A stretch of 64,000 nucleotides of DNA from Chitinophaga nivalis (GTDB taxonomy: Bacteria; Bacteroidota; Bacteroidia; Chitinophagales; Chitinophagaceae), in the NCBI RefSeq assembly GCF_025989125.1, contig NZ_JAPDNR010000001.1:4198301-4262300 (forward strand), given 5' to 3'. The translations under genes were made by a program, and so were the position numbers. How positions within the stretch are numbered: the first letter of the stretch is position 1; the number at the start of each line of letters is the position of its first letter. The notes below the pieces were generated by a model. That model ran no database searches and was not told the origin of the DNA. It worked only from the letters and a program-made list of their open reading frames with translations. Below, piece by piece: positions 26,901 to 34,366 of this stretch.

Positions 26901-27361
26901 CTGGTGGGGTTACCTTGCGGATCTATCTCCGCCAGCCGGAAAGTAATACGCAGATTGGCGGCCAGCCCGGCAAAGCGCGGATCCAGCAGCGTCCGGTCGC
27001 CATTCAGCAGGTTGTAATCCTGATTTAGAATGTCAATAGCGGAGCGGACTTGCTCCAGGGTTACTTTGTAGGGATTCGCCGCATCGTTCACGTGGAATAC
27101 CACGGGAATGACATACGTATTGGGAACCGCATCCTGGGCTGTTTTAGGCTGCTGCAGCCGGGTGGCAAACTGTTTGGTGAAGGCTTCCAGCCGGGCAGCC
27201 GTTTTCTGGGCAGCCGGATGTTGCTGGTATAAAGTTTTCATGGCGCGGGAGCTACCGCAGTGGTCCGGTAGGGCTCCGGCAGGTTTGTTTTGTGCGGGGA
27301 GCTGACTGCCAGCCAACAGGCATAGCAATCCCCCTATTATCTTTTTAGATAAATGTGACAT
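23984..27361 (-). CDS. Secreted M43-family (pappalysin-like) zinc metalloprotease with T9SS tail
   Basis: A 1125-residue secreted protease. A signal peptide (about 1-23) precedes the catalytic domain, with the zinc motif HEIGHFLNLSH at residues 250-260 and a Met-turn NYMDYS at 301-306. Two homologous regions of about 250 residues follow (about 361-610 and 620-870). Each has a beta-sandwich-like half and a half with LRFETY / LQFETY, TSSYTxWxGKT and GYTLxDYAxxxxPG. Then come a GEVED domain (about 890-1035, with WIDWNGDKVLND and NYQGEVEDY) and a C-terminal T9SS sorting domain ending in LLPGLYIIDVQQGNKHVTTKVIK. The frame is open for 44 codons upstream, but only this ATG gives a signal peptide. 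Confidence 0.93.
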   Translation of the reverse strand: MSHLSKKIIGGLLCLLAGSQLPAQNKPAGALPDHCGSSRAMKTLYQQHPAAQKTAARLEAFTKQFATRLQQPKTAQDAVPNTYVIPVVFHVNDAANPYKVTLEQVRSAIDILNQDYNLLNGDRTLLDPRFAGLAANLRITFRLAEIDPQGNPTSGITYHLNDFDGRSPDGYGTDVKSVSYWPGEKYLNIWIVSEVEEKGVYNNSGWSFLPDDWVANNHLDGIVYNWRYLGAPGVGSSQNGEPNMKRVLTHEIGHFLNLSHTFEGGCVAPGDYVDDTPPTQSNYGNCNVNANWCGSIANVENYMDYSACARMFTTGQKNRMWAALNSHVAQRSNLWSAANLAATLLPDNSKRIVPGFSVFMEDEINNGSITVTDTLRAFGGARFAVSNGNLIAGTHYTIQNIPAGLTAAIRILNDTTAAFTLSGQALQHDTINNTDNLKLTFLNPAIQGGTSNLLASVFTLGVRFLKPYKIIYNNIPDIVINPSNIWKYFTLDGLNVEYGAWLNNGKLRFETYEKAAVCEGTSRNISPLAAGTIIGASSNFVNGGAHPNQHDIYSSTYTQWAGKTAFIGIKFDLNGKPRYGWMRVTVAADGSGYTLKDYAWSEAPNGNIIAGDPGTPTLSWSRTGFRENQLNDGQLTDTAEVSPLGTTFAISSGNLVPNTHYTVSNLPAGISLQLKAVNNTTVSVAFSGKASSHTAANNTTATIHLLPALFTGGQTAVNATQPLSIRFRNPYQIEYVDVNDTLHTANATNTWYKFWINNLEDAPFGVWYNGGQLQFETYTQPMVCASDKNISLLAPNTMISDTSHLVAGGAYPNEHALYTSSYTTWKGKTGYAGFSFFTEGDRLYGWFRFKVNDNGTGYTLMDYAYNSKPGDSIRAGQTSTPTDTAVTPQEYCPASTALNYNSITRVRLGNLDNNSLWDGYRNFTNLSANLTTGQSYQLTINLGIEYWPDISVAAWIDWNGDKVLNDTTEKIYVKRGTGPFTQTITVPANAKTGNTLLRVRMGYGSNVKPCGVDNYQGEVEDYTVKISSSSSSTLTLLPHETTGQTGLTATSPFTNQIYLQYAAVANGPVLIRLYDLRGSLIKQQPQTVQKGANVLSLQHLSDLLPGLYIIDVQQGNKHVTTKVIK

Positions 27362-27822
27362 AAGGTTTTTTTGCGTGATGAATGTAAACGTGGTACTGAT
27401 AGTAACAGGTACTATCAGCCATGAAACGAAGAGACTAGTTGTGACAGGGCTACAGACTGTATCCAATAAACAGATACCTGGGTGGTTGCCCAAAGGTGTG
27501 TTGTGTCATTTTACTTCATGTGAATGTTTTTGGTTGCTGGGTGATAATGGTATTTTATTGATGATGGGCGCCTGCAGGGCATGGAAATTTCATAGTTATT
27601 TTGCCGATCTGGTTCGAGTGGCCGGTTAATTACAGTTTGTGCTCTACAGCAAAAAGAAGCGTCTCATATCTGCACAGTAACATTTGCTATCTAATGTTGA
27701 TAGCACGAATTTAACATACCGTATACGAAATGCATACGCTAAAATTGATTACTTTTTTGCCGATATTAACCTTCCTGTTAAAGGGGAAGAGATGGGGTTA
27801 CGGGAACGGCTATAGGAAAAAA
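27362..27822. other. Upstream region of the M43 gene with inverted repeats
   Basis: No coding sequence is supported. CTGATAGTA and TACTATCAG (27396-27404 and 27410-27418) form a perfect 9+9 inverted repeat 35-57 bases before the protease start codon. It could be an operator or a 5' leader hairpin. A second short inverted repeat, TGCTATC / GATAGCA, is at 27685-27691 and 27699-27705. Confidence 0.45.
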
Positions 27823-28251
27823 TCAGCCTATTTTAATACAGGTCCAGGTGGCTTCCATTACCGGAACATCTTCCTGGTAGGCAATACCGGACTGTTTAAT
27901 GATTTTCTCACTGAGTTTAATGTTGCTGATGACATACTTTACCGGCACATCATAAATAGCGCCTTTCAGGAACCGAGCAGTTTCAATACCTGCGAGGCCA
28001 AAGACCCCATCGGTAATGCCCATTACCTTTACGCCGGCACCACCGGATTGTGCCATGGATTCCAGCAGGATAGTCCCGGGAATAAAATTATATGCCGGAA
28101 AGCTTCCTTTCAGATCCTGGTTCCTGCTATCAAAAGTTTTGACCCCTACGATCTCTTCCATCGTAGCCGTCACGATGGTGTCGGCAAACAGAAAAGGAGG
28201 TCTGTGAGGAATCAGTTGCTCTATATCTACAGCAGAAGTGGGTGTGTGCAT
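27823..28251 (-). CDS. FabZ/FabA-like hot-dog protein lacking the catalytic histidine
   Basis: A 142-residue hot-dog-fold protein related to 3-hydroxyacyl-ACP dehydratase. It has the N-terminal LIPHRPPFLFAD (FabZ LPHRYPFLLVD) and the central helix with FIPGTILLESMAQSGG, including the family glutamate (Glu64). In FabZ the active histidine lies in G-H-F-P before this helix. Here the same place reads GSFP (Ser50), so classical dehydration is doubtful. The ATG at 28251 is chosen because the FabZ match starts there. No other fatty-acid or polyketide gene is near. It may be an acyl carrier-protein-binding or modified enzyme, and it is divergent from an AraC regulator. Confidence 0.75.
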   Translation of the reverse strand: MHTPTSAVDIEQLIPHRPPFLFADTIVTATMEEIVGVKTFDSRNQDLKGSFPAYNFIPGTILLESMAQSGGAGVKVMGITDGVFGLAGIETARFLKGAIYDVPVKYVISNIKLSEKIIKQSGIAYQEDVPVMEATWTCIKIG

Positions 28252-28438
28252 GATAGCTGGTGGTTTGAGAAAAAAAACGGATCGCAAGATACTGCTTTTA
28301 AGGGAACAAGACAACGCAGGTCGGGAAAAGAGGCTATAGTGCGGTAACTACAGCAGGAATCCGGGGGAAATACGGTCAGCTGTACTTTTCATGTGTGAAC
28401 ATCTCTCCCTGTATTTTTCTTACTACCCGTGATTGCCA

Positions 28439-28446
28439 TATCTTTG
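28439..28446 (+). promoter_or_regulatory. -7 element TATCTTTG before the AraC gene
   Basis: Exact TAnnTTTG match 44 bases before the ATG at 28491. It lies downstream of an in-frame ATG at 28395, so it supports the later start. Confidence 0.5.
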
Positions 28447-28490
28447 AGCATCGCTATTTTATTCCGAGGCCAGCTATTCCTATTTCTGAA

Positions 28491-29318
28491 ATGAAGTCAA
28501 AAGTCTACAAACCACATCCTGCATTACAGGACTTTGTGAGTTGCATCAGTATCTATGGCGCAGATTTTACCCAACCTGCCGCACTTTCCAATATTTACCG
28601 CTTTGTACCCGCCTACCAGCGTTATATTATTTTTTATCTGGAAGATCCCATTTCCGTATTAAAACAGGGGGGCGACAGCTTTGAAACAAAAGCTCCCTGC
28701 GTCACCATTGGCCCGCAGGAGCAGGCAGTTACCCTCGATATGGGCCGCAAACACCTGGCACTGTGTATTGCGTTTAAAGCCAGTGGTTTATTCCGGTTGC
28801 TTAAAATACCCATGACAGAAATGTTTGAAAAGGATTTTGATACCCAGCTGCTGCTGGGCAATCAGATCCCGGAAATTTATGAGCGCCTCAAAGCAGCTGC
28901 CGACTGGGATCATATGATCCGCATTGTAGAGCAATACCTCCTGAAAATGGTGGATGATCTCAAACCATCCTTACCGGTAGATATGGCCCTGCATGAACTG
29001 GTGAAAAACAATGGCGCCATTAGTATGGACGAACTGGCAAGCTTGTCCTGCCTGAGCCTCCGCCAGTTTGAAAGGAAATGCCAGGAGCGCCTGGGGATGC
29101 CGCCTAAACAATATGCCCGCCTGATCCGGTTCTGCAAAGCCTATCAGCTGAAAGAACAGTTCCCGGATAAAACCTGGACTGAAATCGCTTATAAAAGCGG
29201 GTATTATGACCAGATGCACTTCATCCGCGATTTTAAAAAGTTTGCAGGTATTACCCCTTCGTTTATTCATGAAGAAGACCTCATTTCCACCATTCGTTTG
29301 CATAGCGTAATGGAATAA
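28491..29318 (+). CDS. AraC-family transcriptional regulator
   Basis: A 275-residue regulator. The N-terminal part (about 1-160) is the sensing domain of the kind found in many Bacteroidota AraC proteins: YKPHPALQDFVSCISIYGADF, then a GPQEQAVTLDMG strand and a FKASGLFRLLKIPMTEM helix. The C-terminal HTH_18 pair covers about 185-265. SMDELASLSCLSLRQFERKCQERLGMPPKQYARL is the first helix-turn-helix and WTEIAYKSGYYDQMHFIRDFKKFAGITPSFI the second. It is divergent from the FabZ-like gene, which it may control. Effector unknown. Confidence 0.9.
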   Translation: MKSKVYKPHPALQDFVSCISIYGADFTQPAALSNIYRFVPAYQRYIIFYLEDPISVLKQGGDSFETKAPCVTIGPQEQAVTLDMGRKHLALCIAFKASGLFRLLKIPMTEMFEKDFDTQLLLGNQIPEIYERLKAAADWDHMIRIVEQYLLKMVDDLKPSLPVDMALHELVKNNGAISMDELASLSCLSLRQFERKCQERLGMPPKQYARLIRFCKAYQLKEQFPDKTWTEIAYKSGYYDQMHFIRDFKKFAGITPSFIHEEDLISTIRLHSVME

Positions 29319-29733
29319 AAATTAAATATGTCGCATTTGTACTATGTCGGAGTTTAAAATCTCGATAGTTTTGTAACTGCGATAAATTTATGACCAGCAA
29401 GGAAATAGGAATAGCTTTTAATAGGTAAACCATGCATGGGGAGGTATAATAGCTACGTAACCCGGGCCTTTGTGGGCTACCTGTAATATTATATTTTTTT
29501 AAGTTGCGAAACACCGGATATTGGAACGCCATTCTATGATCTGAACGCACTTGTAACATCCTGCAGTTGTAGCCCCAAATCCCCCCGGGAAACCCGGCCG
29601 GAAAGTTTTCAGACCTACAGAAAATAAAAGCCAGTTTGCCCGTAAATGTTATACTGTATTTTAAAAGATGTTAGCCACATCACACTTCTTTTTTCGTGAA
29701 ACATTCGTTTATCATTTATCCACATACCTGTAC
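29319..29733. other. Gene-free stretch upstream of a structured leader
   Basis: I see no supported gene. Open frames on the minus strand here have ordinary chance composition and no family likeness. The first 200 bases are rich in A and T. No promoter could be assigned with confidence. Confidence 0.4.
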
Positions 29734-29860
29734 TGAACCAGCCAAACCAGATGGCTGACCGTGTGATTGATGCCTGTTGTTTATGAAAAGGCAAAGGGAG
29801 CATATCCCGACTGTTACTGCAAAGGAAAGGTTTTGAGCCGGCTGGTTCAAAACCTTTTTT
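29734..29860 (+). promoter_or_regulatory. Structured leader with competing hairpins and terminator (attenuator or riboswitch candidate)
   Basis: Read on the plus strand, an 11-base terminator stem (29826-29836 with 29847-29857) ends in six T. Its 3' arm overlaps GGCTGGTTCA (29840-29849), which can instead pair with TGAACCAGCC (29734-29743), 96 bases upstream. That upstream arm also pairs locally (CAGCC 29739-29743 with GGCTG 29753-29757). Between them are GCCT/AGGC (29772-29775 with 29789-29792) and GGGA/TCCC (29796-29799 with 29805-29808) stems. This is the layout of a terminator/antiterminator switch. It lies 180 bases before a hybrid histidine kinase gene. No known riboswitch class was recognised. 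Confidence 0.45.
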
Positions 29861-30041
29861 ATAAGCAGATATGGAACTTTTTTTTTCTTGTTTGATAGTT
29901 TTCGTTAACTTTTGTACTCCAAACACTTCCTGTTAGCTATTGATGATCATGTGAAATCAGCACCCCCTGGTATATAACTATGCCAATCATTTTCCCTGTG
30001 TTATTGATCCGTATTCCCCTGTTATCATTTAAGCTATCGTT

Positions 30042-32216
30042 ATGCGTCGATCACTATTGCTCTTTATCGCTGGTTTGTTGCTGACATTTGTATTGCTGGC
30101 TGTATTGATGCTGTCTGGCTACAAAGTGCACCGGCAAAGTGCCCGGCTGCTGCTGCAGGCTACCGACACCCTCTCCCAGGACAGTCCCGCCTTCCAACTG
30201 ATGGATTCCGCCTTGCTCACCCTCAATGAAGCTGAGAACAATTTCCGGCTGTATACCGTCCTGTATGAAAAAACAATGCTGCAGGATTTTTCTGCCCGGC
30301 TGGGACAGGTATTAACCATCGTGGATACCGTGAGTAATTCCCTCAACAGTATGAACCGCCAGCCACAGTTCAATGAACTGATGCAACGGAAAATGGCTGT
30401 GGCAGCAGGTATCGGCCAGCTGAAAAAAAGTACCGACTCTATGCTGGCGCAATCCCTCGATAATGGCATCATCGATCAGTTGCTGCGCAGTATACCAGCC
30501 TACAGTGTGGCGCAGATAAAAAAAGAGGAAATCACCCTGGATACGATCAGCAAAGTACAGGCTGCTCCCGGCGCTAAGAAAGGATTCTTCAAAAGACTGG
30601 GCAGTGCCCTCGCCAATAAAACAGATACCGTCAAGGCACAGATGACCATTATGGTGCGTACCAAAGACGGGAAGGTGATCGATAAGGCAGCCTACGATGC
30701 GCTCCGGCTCCGTAAGATCATTGCAGATGTCAATACCTATTATAAGCAGGTACTGAAAAAGCAATTGACCAGCCGCCTGAAAATAGACCAGGCGGAAAGT
30801 TCCCTGGCACGTACCAACTTCGCCTTGCTGGCAGAATTGCGGTCGCTGATCTATTCACTGAAAGCACAGACCACACAGGCGGTGCTCACCAGAAAACAAG
30901 GGGCTGCAGGCATCGTCAGTCATAGTGCCGGTAAAATGAAAACAATGGCCACTATCGGTCTCCTGGCACTGTTGGCGAGTCTGGCGATTATTGCGGTAGC
31001 CATCTGGATGGTGCGGAGAAATAACCGGATGTTACTGGCCAACAAAAGTGCAGCGATAGAAGAAGCCCGGCTACGTACCAACTTCCTCACCAACATGAGC
31101 CACGAAATCCGGACGCCGCTCAACTCCATCGTAGGGTTCAGTGAACAGTTGTCTTACACCCACCTGGAAAAAGAACAACGGGGCCTGCTGCGCTCTATTG
31201 AAGTAGCCGGCGATATGCTCATGCAGGTGGTCAATGATGTACTGGACTTCTCCAAGCTGGAAAACGATTACATTTCTATACAACGCCATCCTTTTGCTTT
31301 GTACCAGGCCTTTGAAGAAGTGGCAGATACCATGCGGGTACAGGCATCCCGCAAAAACCTTGATTTTCAGGTACAGTTTGAAGGCAACCGCCTGTGGCAG
31401 GTGAGCGGAGATGTGTTCCGCCTCAAACAAATACTCTTAAACCTGGTGAGCAATGCCATTAAGTATACCGAAAAAGGCAGTGTAACGGTAAAGGCTACAC
31501 TGGATGGCCGCGAAGAACATAAAGCCCTGTTCCGGTTTGAAGTAACGGATACCGGCGAAGGTATCAGCCCCGAAGCACAGGAACGTTTGTTTGAGAGATT
31601 CTTCCAGGCTACGGCCAGGAACAGCATCAAAGGTACGGGCCTGGGACTGGCCATTACCCGGCGGCTGGTAGAGTTGCACGGTGGTATTATTAAGTTCACC
31701 AGTGCGTTGCAGCAAGGCACGCAGTTTATCTGTGAAATTCCCTATGAAGTAGTAGCAGCGCCGCTGACGGGCATCGTTACCCACAAATCACTGCCGCAAA
31801 CCGGCGCTTTCATGGAGGGCCGTTATGTATTGATTGCCGACGACCAGGAGATGAACCTGCTGCTGCTGAAAATGATTCTCACCCGCTGGAAATGCCGCTT
31901 CGATATGGCTACTGATGGCGCGCTGGCGGCAGACCTCTTCGATAAACACCACTACGATCTGGTACTGCTGGATCAGCATATGCCTAAAATGAGCGGGGTA
32001 GAAGTGGTAGAAAAAATCCGCCGCGATAAAGATCCGGCGAAAGCCGGCGTAGTGGTGCTGGCACTAACGGCCAACATCACCCCGGAAGATACGGTGGCAT
32101 TCCGCGCAGCCGGCTTCAACGACTGGCTCATGAAACCATTCCGGGAAAGGGATATTTACCAGGTCATCAGCAAACACCTGCTGGCGGCTGCCGCAGCAAG
32201 GAAAGAAGAAGCCTGA
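30042..32216 (+). CDS. Hybrid sensor histidine kinase/response regulator
   Basis: A 724-residue membrane sensor. TM1 (about 8-27) and TM2 (about 302-324) flank a long helical periplasmic domain with heptad-like leucines and no named sensor motif. A HisKA domain follows, with the phosphorylated histidine at 354 (MSHEIRTPLNS), then a HATPase domain with N box (LLNLVSNAIKY) and G boxes (DTGEGI, GTGLGLAI). Last is a receiver domain (about 595-715) with the phospho-acceptor Asp644 (LVLLDQHMPKMSG) and the conserved Lys (LMKPF). There is no output domain, so it must signal to another protein by phosphotransfer. It may be controlled by the structured leader upstream. Confidence 0.93.
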   Translation: MRRSLLLFIAGLLLTFVLLAVLMLSGYKVHRQSARLLLQATDTLSQDSPAFQLMDSALLTLNEAENNFRLYTVLYEKTMLQDFSARLGQVLTIVDTVSNSLNSMNRQPQFNELMQRKMAVAAGIGQLKKSTDSMLAQSLDNGIIDQLLRSIPAYSVAQIKKEEITLDTISKVQAAPGAKKGFFKRLGSALANKTDTVKAQMTIMVRTKDGKVIDKAAYDALRLRKIIADVNTYYKQVLKKQLTSRLKIDQAESSLARTNFALLAELRSLIYSLKAQTTQAVLTRKQGAAGIVSHSAGKMKTMATIGLLALLASLAIIAVAIWMVRRNNRMLLANKSAAIEEARLRTNFLTNMSHEIRTPLNSIVGFSEQLSYTHLEKEQRGLLRSIEVAGDMLMQVVNDVLDFSKLENDYISIQRHPFALYQAFEEVADTMRVQASRKNLDFQVQFEGNRLWQVSGDVFRLKQILLNLVSNAIKYTEKGSVTVKATLDGREEHKALFRFEVTDTGEGISPEAQERLFERFFQATARNSIKGTGLGLAITRRLVELHGGIIKFTSALQQGTQFICEIPYEVVAAPLTGIVTHKSLPQTGAFMEGRYVLIADDQEMNLLLLKMILTRWKCRFDMATDGALAADLFDKHHYDLVLLDQHMPKMSGVEVVEKIRRDKDPAKAGVVVLALTANITPEDTVAFRAAGFNDWLMKPFRERDIYQVISKHLLAAAAARKEEA

Positions 32217-32221
32217 CCCAT

Positions 32222-33685
32222 TTACAATACGCTGGCAATGGCCGCAATACCGGCCGTTAATTCTTCCGGTGTCAACGACGCATAACCCAGCCGCAGGGCG
32301 TGTAAGGGTGTTTTGTTGAAAGAAAAACGTTCGGTATCAATCAGCTGCACGCCTTTTTTGAGCAGCTGCTGGCAAAGGGCGGCGGTATCCACTGTTTTGC
32401 GGAATTGCACCCAGTAGGCCAGTCCGCCTTCCGGCTGCTGATAGGTAATGTGCCGCAATAAATACTGATCCAGGCAGGCGGCCATATGTGCCCGTCTCTC
32501 TTTGTAGATGCCAAATGCCCGGCGGGCATGTTTATGAATTTCGCCGGCTTCCATCAATTCTGCCACTGCATATTCCATCACCGGATCTCCCTGCCGGTCA
32601 ATGATGGTACGTAAGGCGGCTACCGCATCAATAAAAGGTTGCGGGCCGGCCAGATAACCAATCCGGATAGCCGGTGAAATCAGTTTGCTGAGAGAGCTGA
32701 TGTAAATCACATTGGCGGCGGCTTCCATGCTGGCCAGGGGCAACAGGCTGCGTAATCCGAAATGATATTCGTGATCGTAATCATCTTCCACAATGGCAAA
32801 ACCATATCTGGCCGATAAGGCAATCAGCTGCAAACGCCGGTCTATCTTCATACTCACGGTAGTAGGAAACTGATGATGGGGCGTTACATATACGGCCTTT
32901 ATTTTTTTACGGCGGCATATTTTTTCCAGCTCCTGTACACAGATGCCTTGTTCATCTACTTTAACAGGCTGCATCCTGGCGCCGGCTTTTTTAAAGGTTT
33001 CCCAGGCGGGCAGATAGCCCGGGGTTTCCATGGCTACCACATCGCCCGGCTGCACGAGGGTGTGTGCCGTCAGGTACAGCGCCATCTGGCTGCCGCGGGT
33101 GACGAGAATATTACCAGGATCTATACTTAACCCGCGGTCATGATTCAGCATTTTACAGAGTGCTGCCCGCAGACTGTCTTCTCCTTTTTCACTGCCATAT
33201 CCCATCAGCCGCCACCGCGCTTTTTGCTGGAAGATCCGTTTATAGGCTTTGGCCAGCTGGTCCAGTGGCGCCAGCCGTGCGTCCGGCAGGCCATCGTTGA
33301 ATATAATATGTGTTTTATTGCTGGCATGCGAGATAATCGGTGGGATGGTAAAGGCATTAAACCGGAAGTTGCTTTCGGCTTTGCCGGGTGTTTGTTTTTT
33401 ATAGTGTGGTACCGGCGGGGTATCCGGTAAGGTATCGGATACAAAAGTGCCTGCTTTGTAGGCGGTGCTGAGCCAGCCTTCATCGGTCAGGGTGGTGTAG
33501 GCTATGACCACTGTTTTCCGGTTCACGCCCAGGTCATCGGCCAGCACGCGGCTGCCCGGCAGCGACATGCCTGGTTTCAGGCGTCCCTTCTTTATTTCGT
33601 TGATGATGCCATCTGCTATTTGTTGCGATACCGTTTTACTGCTGTGTAAGGTGAGCTGTAAAATGGTTTTCCATGGTCTTAACAT
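32222..33685 (-). CDS. MocR/PdxR-type GntR regulator with aminotransferase domain
   Basis: A 487-residue regulator. An N-terminal GntR winged helix (about 10-75: KTVSQQIADGIINEIKKGRLKPGMSLPGSRVLADDLGVNRKTVVIAY) joins a fold-type I aminotransferase-like domain. The PLP site is visible in IVEDDYDHEYHF and SSLSKLISPAIRIGY, where the lysine binds PLP. MocR proteins use PLP or an amino compound as effector and usually act on a divergent gene. The ATG at 33685 is used because the predicted -7 element lies inside the longer open frame. It is divergent from a cupin and a DapA-family gene, with repeated half-sites between. Confidence 0.9.
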   Translation of the reverse strand: MLRPWKTILQLTLHSSKTVSQQIADGIINEIKKGRLKPGMSLPGSRVLADDLGVNRKTVVIAYTTLTDEGWLSTAYKAGTFVSDTLPDTPPVPHYKKQTPGKAESNFRFNAFTIPPIISHASNKTHIIFNDGLPDARLAPLDQLAKAYKRIFQQKARWRLMGYGSEKGEDSLRAALCKMLNHDRGLSIDPGNILVTRGSQMALYLTAHTLVQPGDVVAMETPGYLPAWETFKKAGARMQPVKVDEQGICVQELEKICRRKKIKAVYVTPHHQFPTTVSMKIDRRLQLIALSARYGFAIVEDDYDHEYHFGLRSLLPLASMEAAANVIYISSLSKLISPAIRIGYLAGPQPFIDAVAALRTIIDRQGDPVMEYAVAELMEAGEIHKHARRAFGIYKERRAHMAACLDQYLLRHITYQQPEGGLAYWVQFRKTVDTAALCQQLLKKGVQLIDTERFSFNKTPLHALRLGYASLTPEELTAGIAAIASVL

Positions 33686-33720
33686 CTGGTCCCCTGGTTT
33701 TAATGGAAAATGAAACAATA

Positions 33721-33798
33721 TAATCATCCAAAGGTAAGTAATCATCCCGATCAGTCGTATTTATCTGGACCATCAGTTTTTGTAAAAACTGGATGATT
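33721..33798. promoter_or_regulatory. Candidate MocR operator: two direct repeats and one inverted copy
   Basis: TAATCATCC occurs at 33721-33729 and again at 33739-33747, 18 bases apart. An inverted copy, GGATGATT, is at 33791-33798. The mocR -7 element TACCTTTG (33736-33729, minus strand) lies between the direct repeats. The inverted copy abuts the -33 element of the cupin gene. MocR regulators bind direct repeats, so both promoters could be controlled. Confidence 0.55.
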
Positions 33799-33826
33799 GT
33801 CCCCATCCAACTAATCTTCAATTTTG
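33797..33826 (+). promoter_or_regulatory. Promoter of the cupin-dapA-like unit
   Basis: TTG (33797-33799) and CAATTTTG (33819-33826) are separated by exactly 19 bases, the Bacteroidota -33/-7 spacing. The -7 differs from TAnnTTTG at one base. The cupin ATG is 40 bases further on. Confidence 0.55.
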
Positions 33827-33866
33827 TGTGGTCGAAACAAATTACTCATCTTAAAAATGATACATT

Positions 33867-34337
33867 ATGTCAGCAACTACGCAAAAAGAAGGCGCTTTTT
33901 CTTCCGGTGATTTTCACCAGACTTTTGCCCGGCCGGTATATGTGAAACCCGCTAAACTGATCCACAAGAACGTAGAGCAGGCGGGAGAACATAACCAGTT
34001 TTCTACAGAACGTAAACACCCGGTATTTTTTGTAGACCTGCCCACTAAAAATGTGAGCATGACGATCGGCGGACTCCTGCCTGGTCAGTTAACCAACCGG
34101 CATCGCCATACGTATGAAACGGTATTGTATGTGATAGAAGGCCGCGGTTATACGGAAGTAGAAGGAGAGAAGGTAGAGTGGGAAGCCGGCGATGCGGTAT
34201 ATATCCCTTCCTGGGCCTGGCACCGGCATCAGAACCTGAGCGACAGCCAGCCGGCAAAATATATTGCCTGCGAAAATGCACCACAACTGCAGAACCTGGG
34301 CGTAGCCCTGCGCGAAGAAGAAGGCCGCGATCTCTAG
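33867..34337 (+). CDS. Cupin-domain protein
   Basis: A 156-residue single-domain cupin. Motif 1 is at about residues 77-98 (RHRHTYETVLYVIEGRGYTEVEG) and motif 2 at about 105-120 (WEAGDAVYIPSWAWHRHQN). The histidines and glutamate that bind a metal are kept. Such proteins may be dioxygenases, isomerases or ligand-binding proteins. It is 29 bases before a DapA-family gene and divergent from a MocR regulator. It is therefore likely part of a small catabolic unit acting on an amino or keto acid, with the substrate unknown. Confidence 0.85.
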   Translation: MSATTQKEGAFSSGDFHQTFARPVYVKPAKLIHKNVEQAGEHNQFSTERKHPVFFVDLPTKNVSMTIGGLLPGQLTNRHRHTYETVLYVIEGRGYTEVEGEKVEWEAGDAVYIPSWAWHRHQNLSDSQPAKYIACENAPQLQNLGVALREEEGRDL

Positions 34338-34366
34338 TATTTATTCAACGGTATTAAAACATCATC

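Noticed and set aside
27375..27629. 84-residue open frame upstream of the M43 gene
   Set aside because: It overlaps the inverted repeat in the protease leader and shows no protein-like pattern.
29772..29830. Cobalamin riboswitch
   Set aside because: A faint likeness to the AAAGGGAA and GCCACTG boxes exists, but the core bases differ and the GCCT/AGGC pair conflicts with the B12 fold. No B12 gene follows.
29615..29926. 103-residue open frame on the minus strand
   Set aside because: It overlaps the structured leader, has chance-like composition and no start or family support.
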